Positions 1 to 6,812 of a DNA stretch of 10,050 nucleotides are shown piece by piece (the stretch's first letter is position 1; every line of letters begins with the position of its first letter). The notes beneath the pieces were generated by a model, which was given only the letters and a program-made list of their open reading frames with translations, did no database searches and was not told the origin of the DNA. Origin of the DNA: Rubrobacter sp. (GTDB lineage Bacteria; Actinomycetota; Rubrobacteria; Rubrobacterales; Rubrobacteraceae); assembly GCA_016781885.1 (NCBI GenBank), contig JADDPM010000080.1:1-10050 (forward strand). Reading direction: 5' to 3'. The position numbers were made by a program, and so were the translations under genes.

Positions 1-173
1 AGCTCCTCACGCATCCGGGCCGGAAAAGGCAGGTCCGCCATCCGGCTCCCGTGGAGGTGCCCGATCTCATGCCCTCGAACTCTAAACTCAACCCCCCCGA
101 ACCGGTGCGGCCTCGCCTCGACCCCCTCCCATCCGGAAACCTCGCGCTCTACCGTCTCCCTTAAAGTCTCCAC
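1..173 (-). CDS. DUF5519 / luciferase-domain protein, 5' part only
   Basis: The first 57 complete codons of a minus-strand gene run off the left edge of the window. The GTG start at 173-171 is preceded by a strong AGGAGG (183-178) at a short 4-nt spacing. The visible protein has the segments VSGWEGVEARPHRFGGVEF and GHEIGHLHGSRMADLPFP, which match the opening pattern of the DUF5519 (luciferase-domain) family of small soluble proteins. In that family a G-x-E-F strand is followed by an (I/L)GH(L/I)H motif. The biochemical role of the family is not established and despite the name no light-emitting activity should be assumed. The ribosome binding site abuts a near-perfect palindrome, so expression may be controlled by a dimeric repressor. 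Family assignment rests on recalled motif similarity. The C-terminal half is missing. Confidence 0.75.
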   Translation of the reverse strand, partial: METLRETVEREVSGWEGVEARPHRFGGVEFRVRGHEIGHLHGSRMADLPFPARMREE

Positions 174-182
174 TATTCCTCC

Positions 183-208
183 TATTTAATTAGCTAGCTA
201 ACTAAATA
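183..208. promoter_or_regulatory. 26-nt near-perfect palindrome, candidate operator
   Basis: The 13-nt half at 183-195 is the reverse complement of 196-208 at every position but one (A189 against C202). The core is TTAGCTAGCTAA (190-201) and the flanks are AT-rich, in a GC-rich setting. It ends at the first base of the AGGAGG of the minus-strand DUF5519 gene. A dimeric regulator of MarR or TetR type bound here would occlude the promoter or ribosome binding site. Operator function is inferred from symmetry and position; the regulator is not in view. Confidence 0.5.
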
Positions 209-465
209 GTAACGCCGGGGTAGAGAATGTCAAGGTAGACAGGGGCAGGGGCACGGGCGATGAGGGCGCGAGTTGGCGGGTGAGGGCATAGGTGCGGTTC
301 GTGGGGCTCGGGCGGGGCGCAACCGGAGTGTGGATTTCGGGACGTGGGCAGATCTGGGGAACGGTCGCCGCTGTGGCCTTCGGTCGGGTTCGCCGTTCTC
401 TCCGGCATAGGTATTCTCCGCCGAAAACAGCTATGCCTTTCGCTTCTGCTGCTTGCTGAGAGCTG
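209..465. other. Intergenic, no supportable gene
   Basis: This is 257 nt between the 3' end of selD and the palindrome. A 68-codon minus-strand open frame (408-202) is Pro/Arg-rich, has no ribosome binding site and resembles no family I know. The arms GGCATAG (404-410) and CTATGCC (431-437) could form a 7-bp stem with a 20-nt loop downstream of selD. There is no T tract, so I do not call it a terminator. Confidence 0.5.
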
Positions 466-1500
466 CTAAGTTACCTGGATGCCGGAGCCTTCGACAACTT
501 CGCCGACGACTGCGGCGACGGGGGTGCCCTGCTCTTCGAGGGCGCGGACGAGGTCGTCCTTATGCTCGCCCGGGATAGCAATGAGCAGGCCGCCGCTCGT
601 CTGAGGGTCGAAGAGCGGGAGGAGGTCGGCAGTCTCCAGGCCGTTCGTCCTGACCTTGTCTCCCAGATACTCCCGGTTGCCGTTTAGGCCACCAGGGTAG
701 CAGCCTTCGGCGGCCAGGAAGACTGCCTTCTCCCAGACCGGCACGTCGCCCCGGTGTACGACCGCGCCCACGTCGGAGGCTTCGAGCATCTCCGAGAGGT
801 GGCCGAGGAGGCTGAAGCCCGTTACGTCGGTCGCCGCCGAGACCGGGAGCTCGCGCATCGCAGCGGCGGCGCCCTTGTTGAGGTGGGCAGCTGCTTCAAG
901 GGCGTCGTCTATGTCGGCTTCGGAGAGGATGTCGCGCTTCACGGCGGTCGTCAGGATGCCCGTACCGAGCGGCTTGGTGAGCACGAGGGCGTCGCCCGGT
1001 TTCGCGCCGGCGTTTCGGATTACGCGGTCCTCCTCGACGAAACCGGTGACGGAGAGGCCATATTTAGGCTCTTCGTCTTGTATGGAGTGGCCGCCGCAGA
1101 GGTGCGCCTCGGATTCCTCGATCTTGGATTGGCCGCCCGCGAGAATCTCGCGCAGGATGCCGAGGTCCAGCGAGCAGGGGAAGCCGACGAGGTTCATCGC
1201 CGTCAGGGGTATGCCGCCCATCGCGTAGATGTCGGAGAGGGCGTTGGCGGCGGCGATCTGGCCGAACCGGTATGGGTCGTCTACTATCGGGGTGAAGAAG
1301 TCGACCGACTGCAAGAGCAGCCCGCCGCCGAACGGCACGTACCCCGCGTCGTCCTTCGTGTCCATCCCGCTCACGAACCCCTCGGCCGCGGCGGGGGTGA
1401 GTCCCTTAAGTACTTGCTCCAGGTCCCCTGGAGCGAACTTGGCCGCTCAGCCGGCCTTCGTCGAGTACTTGGTAAGCCTTATACGCGTTTTTTCGTCCAT
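466..1500 (-). CDS. selD: Selenophosphate synthetase SelD/SenC, selenoprotein with UGA-encoded Sec
   Basis: SelD converts selenide, ATP and water to selenophosphate, AMP and phosphate. Selenophosphate is the selenium donor for Sec-tRNA and for selenoneine. Read from ATG at 1500 through the UGA at 1449-1447, the product is 344 aa, the usual SelD length. The N-terminus reads TKYSTKAG-U-AAKF: Sec18 falls where E. coli SelD has Cys17, and Lys21 matches Lys20 three residues later. Other signatures are VDFFTPIVDDPY (66-77), ANALSDIYAMGG (85-96, with the metal/ATP-binding Asp), GGHSI, ATDVTGFSLLGH and DPQTSGG near the C-terminus; the stop is TAG. A start at GTG 1374 would drop the catalytic residue and is wrong. 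The ATG at 1500 has a purine-rich AGGGAAGGA at 1521-1513, 12 nt upstream, which is rather far. The frame is also continuous with senB, so SelD may be made as the C-terminal part of a SenB-SelD fusion, by internal initiation, or both. Next to senB and senA it would act as the selenophosphate supplier (SenC role). Confidence 0.93.
1416..1434 (-). promoter_or_regulatory. Candidate bacterial SECIS hairpin in selD
   Basis: In the mRNA, 12 nt after the UGA, GCUCCAG (1434-1428) pairs perfectly with CUGGAGC (1422-1416) around the 5-nt loop GGGAC. The apical loop starts 20 nt after the UGA and has G in its first two positions. This fits the known bacterial SECIS pattern: a short upper stem, a small loop with an early G, about 16-37 nt from UGA to loop. 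AAGU/ACUU just outside could add four pairs below an internal loop. The element would recruit SelB-GTP-Sec-tRNA. The hairpin lies within the coding sequence and is read as SAPGDLEQ-type residues (FAPGDLEQV). Confidence 0.75.
1447..1449 (-). other. UGA selenocysteine codon joining the senB and selD frames
   Basis: The codon following AAG GCC GGC is TGA, at the position of the SelD catalytic Cys/Sec. Translation downstream resumes at once as AAKFAPGDLEQVL, a typical SelD sequence, without any frame change. Upstream the same frame is open back to the senB start at 2478. The codon is therefore Sec344 of a fusion, or Sec18 of SelD started at 1500, and it would be the stop codon of SenB whenever Sec is not inserted. 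Confidence 0.88.
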
Positions 1501-2478
1501 AGCTCGATTATATCCTTCCCTCTCTATATCGGTCTGTATGGTTTCTTTTACCAGGGCATCCAACGCCGCCTTCTCGCGCTCGGGCAGGACCAGGTGCCTG
1601 CGCGCCTCACACCGAGCTTTTAAGGTTTCGTAGAACGCGCCGGCCGTCTCGGCGCGGTACAGCAGTTGGGCCAGGGCCTTCTCGTCGCCCGGCTCGTAGT
1701 AGCCAGGGTAGTCCTCACCCAGCATACCGACGTTGCCGGGAATACGCGCGGCGACGACCGGCACCCCGGAGGCTAGAGCCTCGGAGACGGCGTTGGCCCC
1801 ACCCTCCATTATAGAGGTCTGCGCGAGCAACCGCGACCGGGCCAGGAGGCGCCGCGCCTCTCGCCGGGATAGCTCCCCGACCCAGCGGTATCGGGGGACC
1901 GCAGCGTGAAGCCGAGCCTCTCTTTCGAACTCCTCGCCGTAGGGTCTACCCGCATGGGTGACGCGGATGCGCGAGGATGGGGGGAGCAGCCGGGCGGCGA
2001 GGGCGGCCCGAAAGGGGTCCTTCTCGGCTCTGAGATGCCCGATAACGCAGACGTCGAAGTGTTCGTTGTCCGATTGCTGTAAATGTACCGGTTCGGCGGA
2101 CTGGTAAATGACGCGAGCCTTCGAGCGGTGACGGGGTTCGAGCTCGTTGAGGCCCATGTCCTGCAAGACGATCAGGGCCGTCGCCAACTCCAGCGACTCT
2201 TTTGCCGTCTCGTCGGAGTGAATGTCCCGGTAGAGGTCGGTGCCGGTGAGGGCGACGATAAGGGGCCGCTCCGGATAAGCGGTGGCGTAGCGCTTTATGG
2301 AGGGGTGGCTGCGGCGGGCGTGCAACATGAGCATCAGGGCCGGCTCTTCGCCGCTCCAGGTCTCTTCCAGAACGACCTCGTGGCCCAGCTTCCGCAAGAA
2401 ACCGGCCCACCGTTCGGCGGTCGCCCGGTTGCCATTGTGGAGGTTGCCCCCGGCGGGGGTTATGAGGTTGATCTTCAA
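1447..2478 (-). CDS. senB: Selenosugar synthase SenB, open in frame into SelD
   Basis: SenB is a GT-B fold glycosyltransferase-like enzyme that uses selenophosphate and a UDP-sugar (UDP-GlcNAc in the characterised system) to form the C-Se bond of a selenosugar. The start is TTG at 2478, preceded by GGAAGGGGG with about 9 nt spacing. Diagnostic segments are KINLITPAGGNLHNGNRATAERW at the N-terminus, LTGTDLYRDI (77-86), CVIGHLRAEKDPFRAALAAR (144-163) and MEGGANAVSEALASGVPV (224-241), which holds the GT-B E-x7-E pair Glu225/Glu233. RIPGNVGMLGEDYPGYYEPGD (245-265) follows. The conserved region ends near residue 312, and usual family length is about 320-330 aa. No stop codon occurs after that: the frame runs through a short linker (312-326) into the SelD N-terminus and meets its first stop, the UGA, at residue 344. 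SenB alone would then be 343 aa with a 17-residue SelD leader as tail; readthrough gives 670 aa. A lost stop by sequencing error is possible but would require an indel or substitution. Confidence 0.9.
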   Translation of the reverse strand: MKINLITPAGGNLHNGNRATAERWAGFLRKLGHEVVLEETWSGEEPALMLMLHARRSHPSIKRYATAYPERPLIVALTGTDLYRDIHSDETAKESLELATALIVLQDMGLNELEPRHRSKARVIYQSAEPVHLQQSDNEHFDVCVIGHLRAEKDPFRAALAARLLPPSSRIRVTHAGRPYGEEFEREARLHAAVPRYRWVGELSRREARRLLARSRLLAQTSIMEGGANAVSEALASGVPVVAARIPGNVGMLGEDYPGYYEPGDEKALAQLLYRAETAGAFYETLKARCEARRHLVLPEREKAALDALVKETIQTDIEREGYNRAMDEKTRIRLTKYSTKAG

Positions 2479-2614
2479 GTGAGTTAGCCCCCTTCCACGG
2501 ATAGGCCACAGTATATATTTCGGACAAGATCATACATCTTGCGTACCATAAACCGTATGGTTTCGGATGATATTGTCTCTCGGACGGGGAAGAACCGGAA
2601 CGGGAGGTAATCGC
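2479..2614. promoter_or_regulatory. Divergent senB/senA promoter region with two inverted repeats
   Basis: This 136-nt gap separates the two divergent starts. It holds CAAGAT-CATAC-ATCTTG (2525-2541) and ACCATA-AACCG-TATGGT (2545-2561). Both have perfect 6-nt arms and a 5-nt centre, and they start 20 nt apart. The second overlaps another symmetry, AAACC-GTAT-GGTTT (2550-2563). A -10-like TATACT for senB lies at 2515-2510 on the minus strand, without a convincing -35. A TATTGT at 2571-2576 could serve senA. The repeats lie between the two presumed promoters, where one regulator could control both transcripts. Function is inferred from symmetry and position. Confidence 0.45.
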
Positions 2615-3943
2615 ATGCAGGGCACGCGGGACCTTACAGAGCAACTAGCGGGGATGCTGGTCGATACTCGAAAACGAACTCTGGAGTTGGTAAGCGACCT
2701 GAACGACGAGCAGATGCTCGGCCCGCAGCTGCGCATAGTCAACCCGCCCCTCTGGGAGATAGGGCACCTCGCCTGGTTCCAGGAGCGCTGGAACTTGAGA
2801 CGCATAACGGACGAGGAGTTCGGTCCCTCGACTATCCTCGCCCAGGGCGATGAGCTCTACGACTCGATGGAGGTTCACCACGATACCCGCTGGGACCTTC
2901 CGCTGCTGTCGCGAGAGGAGACGCTCGCTTACATGCAGCGCGTCCTCGACGATGTTTTGCACAAGCTCAACACCGAGGGTCCCACGCCGGAGAACGCCTA
3001 CTTCGTCCGGCTCGCCGCCTTTCACGAGGACATGCATAGCGAGGCCTTCACCTACACCCGGCAGACACATGGGTTGCCGGCCCCGCCCCTCTCTAACTAC
3101 GATCCTTCGGTCCTCGACGGGCAGCCCACCGGCTCCTTTGAGGGAGACGCCGAGATCCCCGGCGGCGAGTTCATGCTCGGGGCGACGGAGGAGATGCCCT
3201 TCGTCTTCGACAACGAGAAGTGGGCGCACCCGGTCGAGGTCGCGCCTTTCAGGATCTCCTGTTCCCCCGTCACCAACGCCGAGTTTGCGTCCTTCGTGGA
3301 GAGCGGCGGCTACGAGCACGACGGCTTCTGGGACGAGGAGGGCCTGAAGTGGCGCGACTGGGCGGGCGCGAAGCAACCCGTCTACTGGTCGCGGGCCGCG
3401 GAAGGCTCCTGGAACGTCCGCCACTTCGATAGGGTGGGACCGCTCAGGCCGTGCGCGGCGGTCGTCCACGTCAACTGGCACGAGGCGCAGGCCTACTGCC
3501 GCTGGGCCGGGCGGCGTCTTCCTACCGAGGCCGAGTGGGAGATGGCCGCCTCGACGAGGCCCTCGCCGGATGGGGGCGTGACCGGCCGCAAGCCCGTCTA
3601 CCCGTGGGGTGATGAGGCCCCGAGCCCGCGTCACGCCAACCTCGACGGGCGACTGCTCGGGACGGTGGACGTCGCGGCGTTTCCGGAGGGGGACGGCGCG
3701 TTCGGTTTGCGGCAGATGATCGGGAACGTCTGGGAGTGGTGCTCCGATGACTTCGGGCCGTACCCCGGCTTCGCGCGCGACCCGTACAAGGAATACTCCG
3801 AGCCGTGGTTCGGCGACCACAAGGTCCTGCGCGGCGGCTCCTGGGCGACCCGCGCCCGCATGCTCCGCAACACCTGGCGCAACTTCGCCACCCCGGATAG
3901 GCGCGACCTCTTCGCCGGGCTCAGGACGTGCGCCCTGCGATAG
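2615..3943 (+). CDS. senA: Selenoneine synthase SenA (EgtB-like non-haem iron enzyme)
   Basis: SenA is an EgtB/OvoA-type mononuclear iron, O2-dependent sulfoxide-synthase-like enzyme. It couples hercynine to the SenB selenosugar on the way to selenoneine. The ATG at 2615 follows GGGAGG (2602-2607) at 7 nt. An in-frame upstream start at 2567 lacks such a site and adds a low-complexity RGRTGTGG stretch. The 442-aa product has an N-terminal DinB-like helical domain (about 5-155) with His51 (IGHLAWFQERW) and the H-x3-H pair His137/His141 (FHEDMH), the expected iron facial triad. A C-terminal formylglycine-generating-enzyme/sulfatase-modifying fold runs from about 180 to 442. It carries GGEFMLG, RISCSPVTNAEFASFV, VNWHEAQAYCRWAGRRLPTE (287-306), YPWGDE, GNVWEWC (370-376), VLRGGSW (404-410) and AGLRTC. 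By fold alone it could be EgtB. Divergent senB and selD make the selenoneine role much more likely. No ergothioneine gene accompanies it in the window. Confidence 0.88.
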   Translation: MQGTRDLTEQLAGMLVDTRKRTLELVSDLNDEQMLGPQLRIVNPPLWEIGHLAWFQERWNLRRITDEEFGPSTILAQGDELYDSMEVHHDTRWDLPLLSREETLAYMQRVLDDVLHKLNTEGPTPENAYFVRLAAFHEDMHSEAFTYTRQTHGLPAPPLSNYDPSVLDGQPTGSFEGDAEIPGGEFMLGATEEMPFVFDNEKWAHPVEVAPFRISCSPVTNAEFASFVESGGYEHDGFWDEEGLKWRDWAGAKQPVYWSRAAEGSWNVRHFDRVGPLRPCAAVVHVNWHEAQAYCRWAGRRLPTEAEWEMAASTRPSPDGGVTGRKPVYPWGDEAPSPRHANLDGRLLGTVDVAAFPEGDGAFGLRQMIGNVWEWCSDDFGPYPGFARDPYKEYSEPWFGDHKVLRGGSWATRARMLRNTWRNFATPDRRDLFAGLRTCALR

Positions 3944-4436
3944 GGAAGCCTTGACTCAGCGCTTGTTCAGAAGTTCGTTGTAAATTCATCTTCCGCCGTC
4001 GAGCGCTAGCCGATGCACGGGAGCGTTATTGCGGCGATAAAGGCATAGCAGCGCATCGAGGATCGCCCCTCGACCTCGGGTGCGACGCTATCCTTGACCC
4101 TGCCAACAGCTTCGGCTTCATGGTCGGCTGGGGCTGCCTGATCCGGCTTGTACGCCTTCGAGTCGCCAAAGTAGCCCTCTCGTCCCCGGCCGCGAACCTC
4201 TGGAAGGGTGTAGCAGGGCGGCTCGACGGTTGCCTGCTCGTCGAGATCCTGTTCGTAGCCCTCTGCGCGCTCGCGGGCCGGACAGGGGGAGATGTCCAGC
4301 AGGCTCTACAAAGCAGAATCCGAATGAGCCGCGAGCCGTCGTCCCCGCGCTGGCCTGCGTACGGTCTTCTACATCCGACCATCCCCAGCAGATAGACGTT
4401 GGTGGAAGGCCATCCTCTCTCTGCTAACCTACGCTA
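3944..4436. other. 493-nt gap without a supportable gene
   Basis: No start with a ribosome binding site and no recognisable family is seen. Three overlapping open stretches exist: plus 4120-4395, minus 4382-4026, and minus 4305-4009. The last has reasonable GC3 and reads DEQATVEPPCYTLPEVRGRG, but it has no start codon near its beginning. None resembles a known protein. The region could be a decayed gene or long leader/intergenic DNA. The last bases, TAACCT (4425-4430), sit 6 nt before the next ATG and could be a -10 of a leaderless transcript. Confidence 0.4.
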
Positions 4437-6065
4437 ATGAAGCAGGCCGTCGAAGGAACGTCGAAGAGAGAGCCGGATGCCCCGCTGCGTCGTGTAGCAT
4501 CCGCTTCCCGGTTGGGGTTGTTTGCGGGACTCCTCGTCGCGGGACTGGTATTTCTCCTCTACCTGAGGACGCTCGCGCCGGACGTGCTCTACTACGAGAG
4601 GCCGGAGTTGCTCGACGCGGTCATGTTCCAGACCCAGGCTTATATCCTGGGGATCACTCACCCGACCGGTTATCCGACCTACCTCTTGCTCGCTCACCTC
4701 TTCACCTACCTGCCCTTCGGGGATCCCGCCTACCAGGTTAACCTCGCCTCGGCCGTCTTCGGTGCGGTCGCGGTATTTCTGGTGTACCTCGTCGGGCTGC
4801 GCCTTAGCGGCAGGGTGTGGGCGGCGGCGGTTGGGGCGCTTGCCTTCGGGGTCGGAGGCACCTTCTGGAGCCAGGCCATCCTCGCCGAGGTCTACACCCT
4901 GAACGCCGTATTCGTCGCGCTCGTCCTGCTCGTCCTCTTCGTGTGGCGGGACACGAGGAGGGACCGATACCTGCTCCTTTTTGCCTTTTTAATGGGCCTA
5001 TCGCTCTCGCACCACGCGACGAGCGGGCTTCTCCTTCCGGCGGCGGCTGTCTTCGTCTCCGTTACCGATCGTTGGAAGCTGCGCGAGCGGCGGCTACTCA
5101 TCAAGGGGGCGGGGCTCTTCATCCTGGGGCTTACGCCGTACCTCTACCTGCCGATACGCGGCTCGATGGAACCCCAGATTCGGGAGGCCGACCCGACCAG
5201 CATCCTCGGGTTCTTCAGGTTTGTGACCGGCAGCGAGTTCCTCGGCTCGTTAGGGAGGGGAGAGGTTTCTGCCCGGATCTCCTCGTTCCCGGGATACTTC
5301 CTGGATGAGTTTCACATTGGGCTACTCCTTGTCGCGGCGGTCGGCGTCGTTGTGATGCGCCACAGGGACCGGGCGGGTGCGCTGCTCCTCGGCATACTCT
5401 TTGCGGGATGGCTCGTCCACGCTCTCGTGTACAACATCTTCGACTACTTCCTCTACTTCATCCCGCCGTACCTGGTACTGGCTCTCTTGATAGCCGTAGG
5501 CGTCGGTGAGATCCTCACCCGCGCCGAACGCCTCCTGGCGAACTCCCCACGACTTCTCCGGACCGCGGCGCCGGTCTTGCTCTCCATCCTCCTGCTCTAT
5601 CTCGCGGTCTCGGACGTTCGCGAGGACTACCCGCTCGTGGACCGCAGCGAGGATCTGGAGGGACGCCGGATGATCGAGGTCGTGGCAGAGAAGGCAGCCC
5701 CAGACGCCGCCGTCCTTCACCATCGCAGCCCGCTCTGGTACATGGTCCTCGTCGAGGAGCGCCGCACAGATCTGACGCTAGTGAGCGCCTGGTACGCCGT
5801 CAAAGCCCCCTTGAGGCTCTGGTCGAGTCCCGACAACCCCCGCAAGCTCGAACACCGCCCGCAGGGGGAGAATGGCGACTATACCGGCGTCCCCGACGCC
5901 CTTGAGCTCACCGAGTACGGACCCGTCTACTTCGTCCAGGGGAGCGTCAAGCCCGAGGACTTCGAGAGTGCCGGCTTCACCATCGTCCCCGTGGAGGAAG
6001 GCGTCCTCTACGAGCTGGTCCCGCCGGGCGGTACGCCCTATACCGTTCCCACGGAGCGACAGTAA
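4437..6065 (+). CDS. DUF2723/TMEM260-type membrane glycosyltransferase
   Basis: This is a 542-aa polytopic membrane protein of the DUF2723 family, related to eukaryotic TMEM260 protein O-mannosyltransferase and to GT-C enzymes that use lipid-linked sugars outside the membrane. After a charged 25-aa N-terminus, TM1 (about 27-45) leads to a loop with Asp60 and the signature LGITHPTGYPTYLL (71-84). Here Asp60 aligns with the first residue of the usual DSGE motif, although the motif itself reads DAVM. Further family marks are FWSQAILAEVYTLN (143-156), LSLSHHATSG (188-197) and LTPYLYLPIRGSMEP (232-246). Roughly ten hydrophobic segments extend to about residue 392, followed by a soluble C-terminal part of about 150 residues. 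The ATG at 4437 has no Shine-Dalgarno. A TAACCT 6 nt upstream suggests leaderless expression. The acceptor is unknown and no glycan gene other than a dead glf lies nearby. Confidence 0.8.
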   Translation: MKQAVEGTSKREPDAPLRRVASASRLGLFAGLLVAGLVFLLYLRTLAPDVLYYERPELLDAVMFQTQAYILGITHPTGYPTYLLLAHLFTYLPFGDPAYQVNLASAVFGAVAVFLVYLVGLRLSGRVWAAAVGALAFGVGGTFWSQAILAEVYTLNAVFVALVLLVLFVWRDTRRDRYLLLFAFLMGLSLSHHATSGLLLPAAAVFVSVTDRWKLRERRLLIKGAGLFILGLTPYLYLPIRGSMEPQIREADPTSILGFFRFVTGSEFLGSLGRGEVSARISSFPGYFLDEFHIGLLLVAAVGVVVMRHRDRAGALLLGILFAGWLVHALVYNIFDYFLYFIPPYLVLALLIAVGVGEILTRAERLLANSPRLLRTAAPVLLSILLLYLAVSDVREDYPLVDRSEDLEGRRMIEVVAEKAAPDAAVLHHRSPLWYMVLVEERRTDLTLVSAWYAVKAPLRLWSSPDNPRKLEHRPQGENGDYTGVPDALELTEYGPVYFVQGSVKPEDFESAGFTIVPVEEGVLYELVPPGGTPYTVPTERQ

Positions 6066-6084
6066 CCGGGTCGCGGAGACCCGG
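6066..6084 (+). terminator. Hairpin just after the DUF2723 gene
   Basis: CCGGGTC (6066-6072) pairs with GACCCGG (6078-6084) around GCGGA, starting at the first base after the TAA stop. The 7-bp GC-rich stem lacks a following T tract (GGTTGCGG instead). It may be a weak or factor-assisted terminator, or a 3'-end stabiliser. Confidence 0.4.
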
Positions 6085-6254
6085 GGTTGCGGTGTCGACC
6101 CGGTAGCTTGGCCCTGGTGCGGATCGTGGTGGAGACGCTGCCATGCAGCTCCTTCCGTTACCCGGATGGTATCTAGGGCAACGTATGTACGTCCTGGCCG
6201 CCTCTTGCCCCTCAAGGGCGGAGAAGCTCTGAGGAAGGGGAGTGCCCGAAACTA

Positions 6255-6812
6255 TCAGGCCTCTAGTATCGAGCGTTTGCCTAGCTCACGCGAGAAGGGG
6301 TGCTCTGCCGCTTGGGCCCTCTGCGACCAGAGCACGTACTCCAGCGCCAGCCAGACAATCCCAAACGGTAAACCCGAGTATTCCCCAAAGAGGAATTAGA
6401 CGGGAAAGGCGATGATAAGCACCACCCCGCACCAGCGTGGCAAAACCCGCGCCTGGAGGGTGGCCGTCCCGTAAAGCACGAACCCCACCAATATGCCCGA
6501 GGGCGCCACCGGGTATGCGAGCCAAATGAGGGCGTTACTCCCTGCCAAAAAGACTATCAGGCTTAGTATCCGGGCCATAGACGCTATGACGATCGTCCAG
6601 AGGCCCGCTCGTCCTATGCGCCCGTAGCGCTTTTTCCGCAGGGCGTGGAAGCCGACCAGCCCCGCCAGCACCAGGAGCGTCGCAACGATTACCACGGCGT
6701 TGGTCCAGGCGGCTTGCGGGAACGCTAAAAAGAGGAGGTTATCAACCAGCCACACTACGCCGCCCAGCATGGCTGCGAGCTTGCCCCACCGGATAAGGGC
6801 CGAAGACGACAA
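6255..6812 (-). pseudogene. Small multi-pass membrane protein interrupted by in-frame TAA
   Basis: The TTG start at 6812 is preceded by AAGGAGGAGGGAG. The frame encodes 138 aa with about four hydrophobic segments (roughly residues 9-28, 37-54, 71-91 and 93-112) and ends with CGVVLIIAFPV followed by TAA at 6398-6396. The same frame then continues as FLFGEYSGLPFGIVWLALEYVLW and on to a TGA at 6257-6255. That continuation forms an amphipathic-to-membrane helix, the normal ending of small actinobacterial membrane proteins of this shape. The full product would be about 185 aa. TAA could arise from a Leu codon (TTA or CTA) by one change. I do not recognise a named family. It may be a recent pseudogene, or a functional shortened protein lacking the last helix. 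Confidence 0.6.

Noticed and set aside
404..437. GGCATAG/CTATGCC inverted repeat as selD terminator
   Set aside because: The loop is 20 nt, the stem only 7 bp and no T tract follows on the minus strand.
754..1633. Long plus-strand open frames (754-1623, 875-1228, 1229-1633) opposite selD and the 3' end of senB
   Set aside because: They are antisense to well-supported SelD/SenB sequence, have Arg/Gly-rich compositions typical of high-GC shadows, and match no family.
2645..3820. 391-codon minus-strand open frame opposite senA
   Set aside because: Shadow of senA, which has iron ligands, FGE motifs and a strong ribosome binding site.
4009..4305. 99-codon minus-strand open stretch with fair GC3
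   Set aside because: No ATG, GTG or TTG near its beginning, no ribosome binding site and no recognisable family. Overlapping frames on both strands are equally open.
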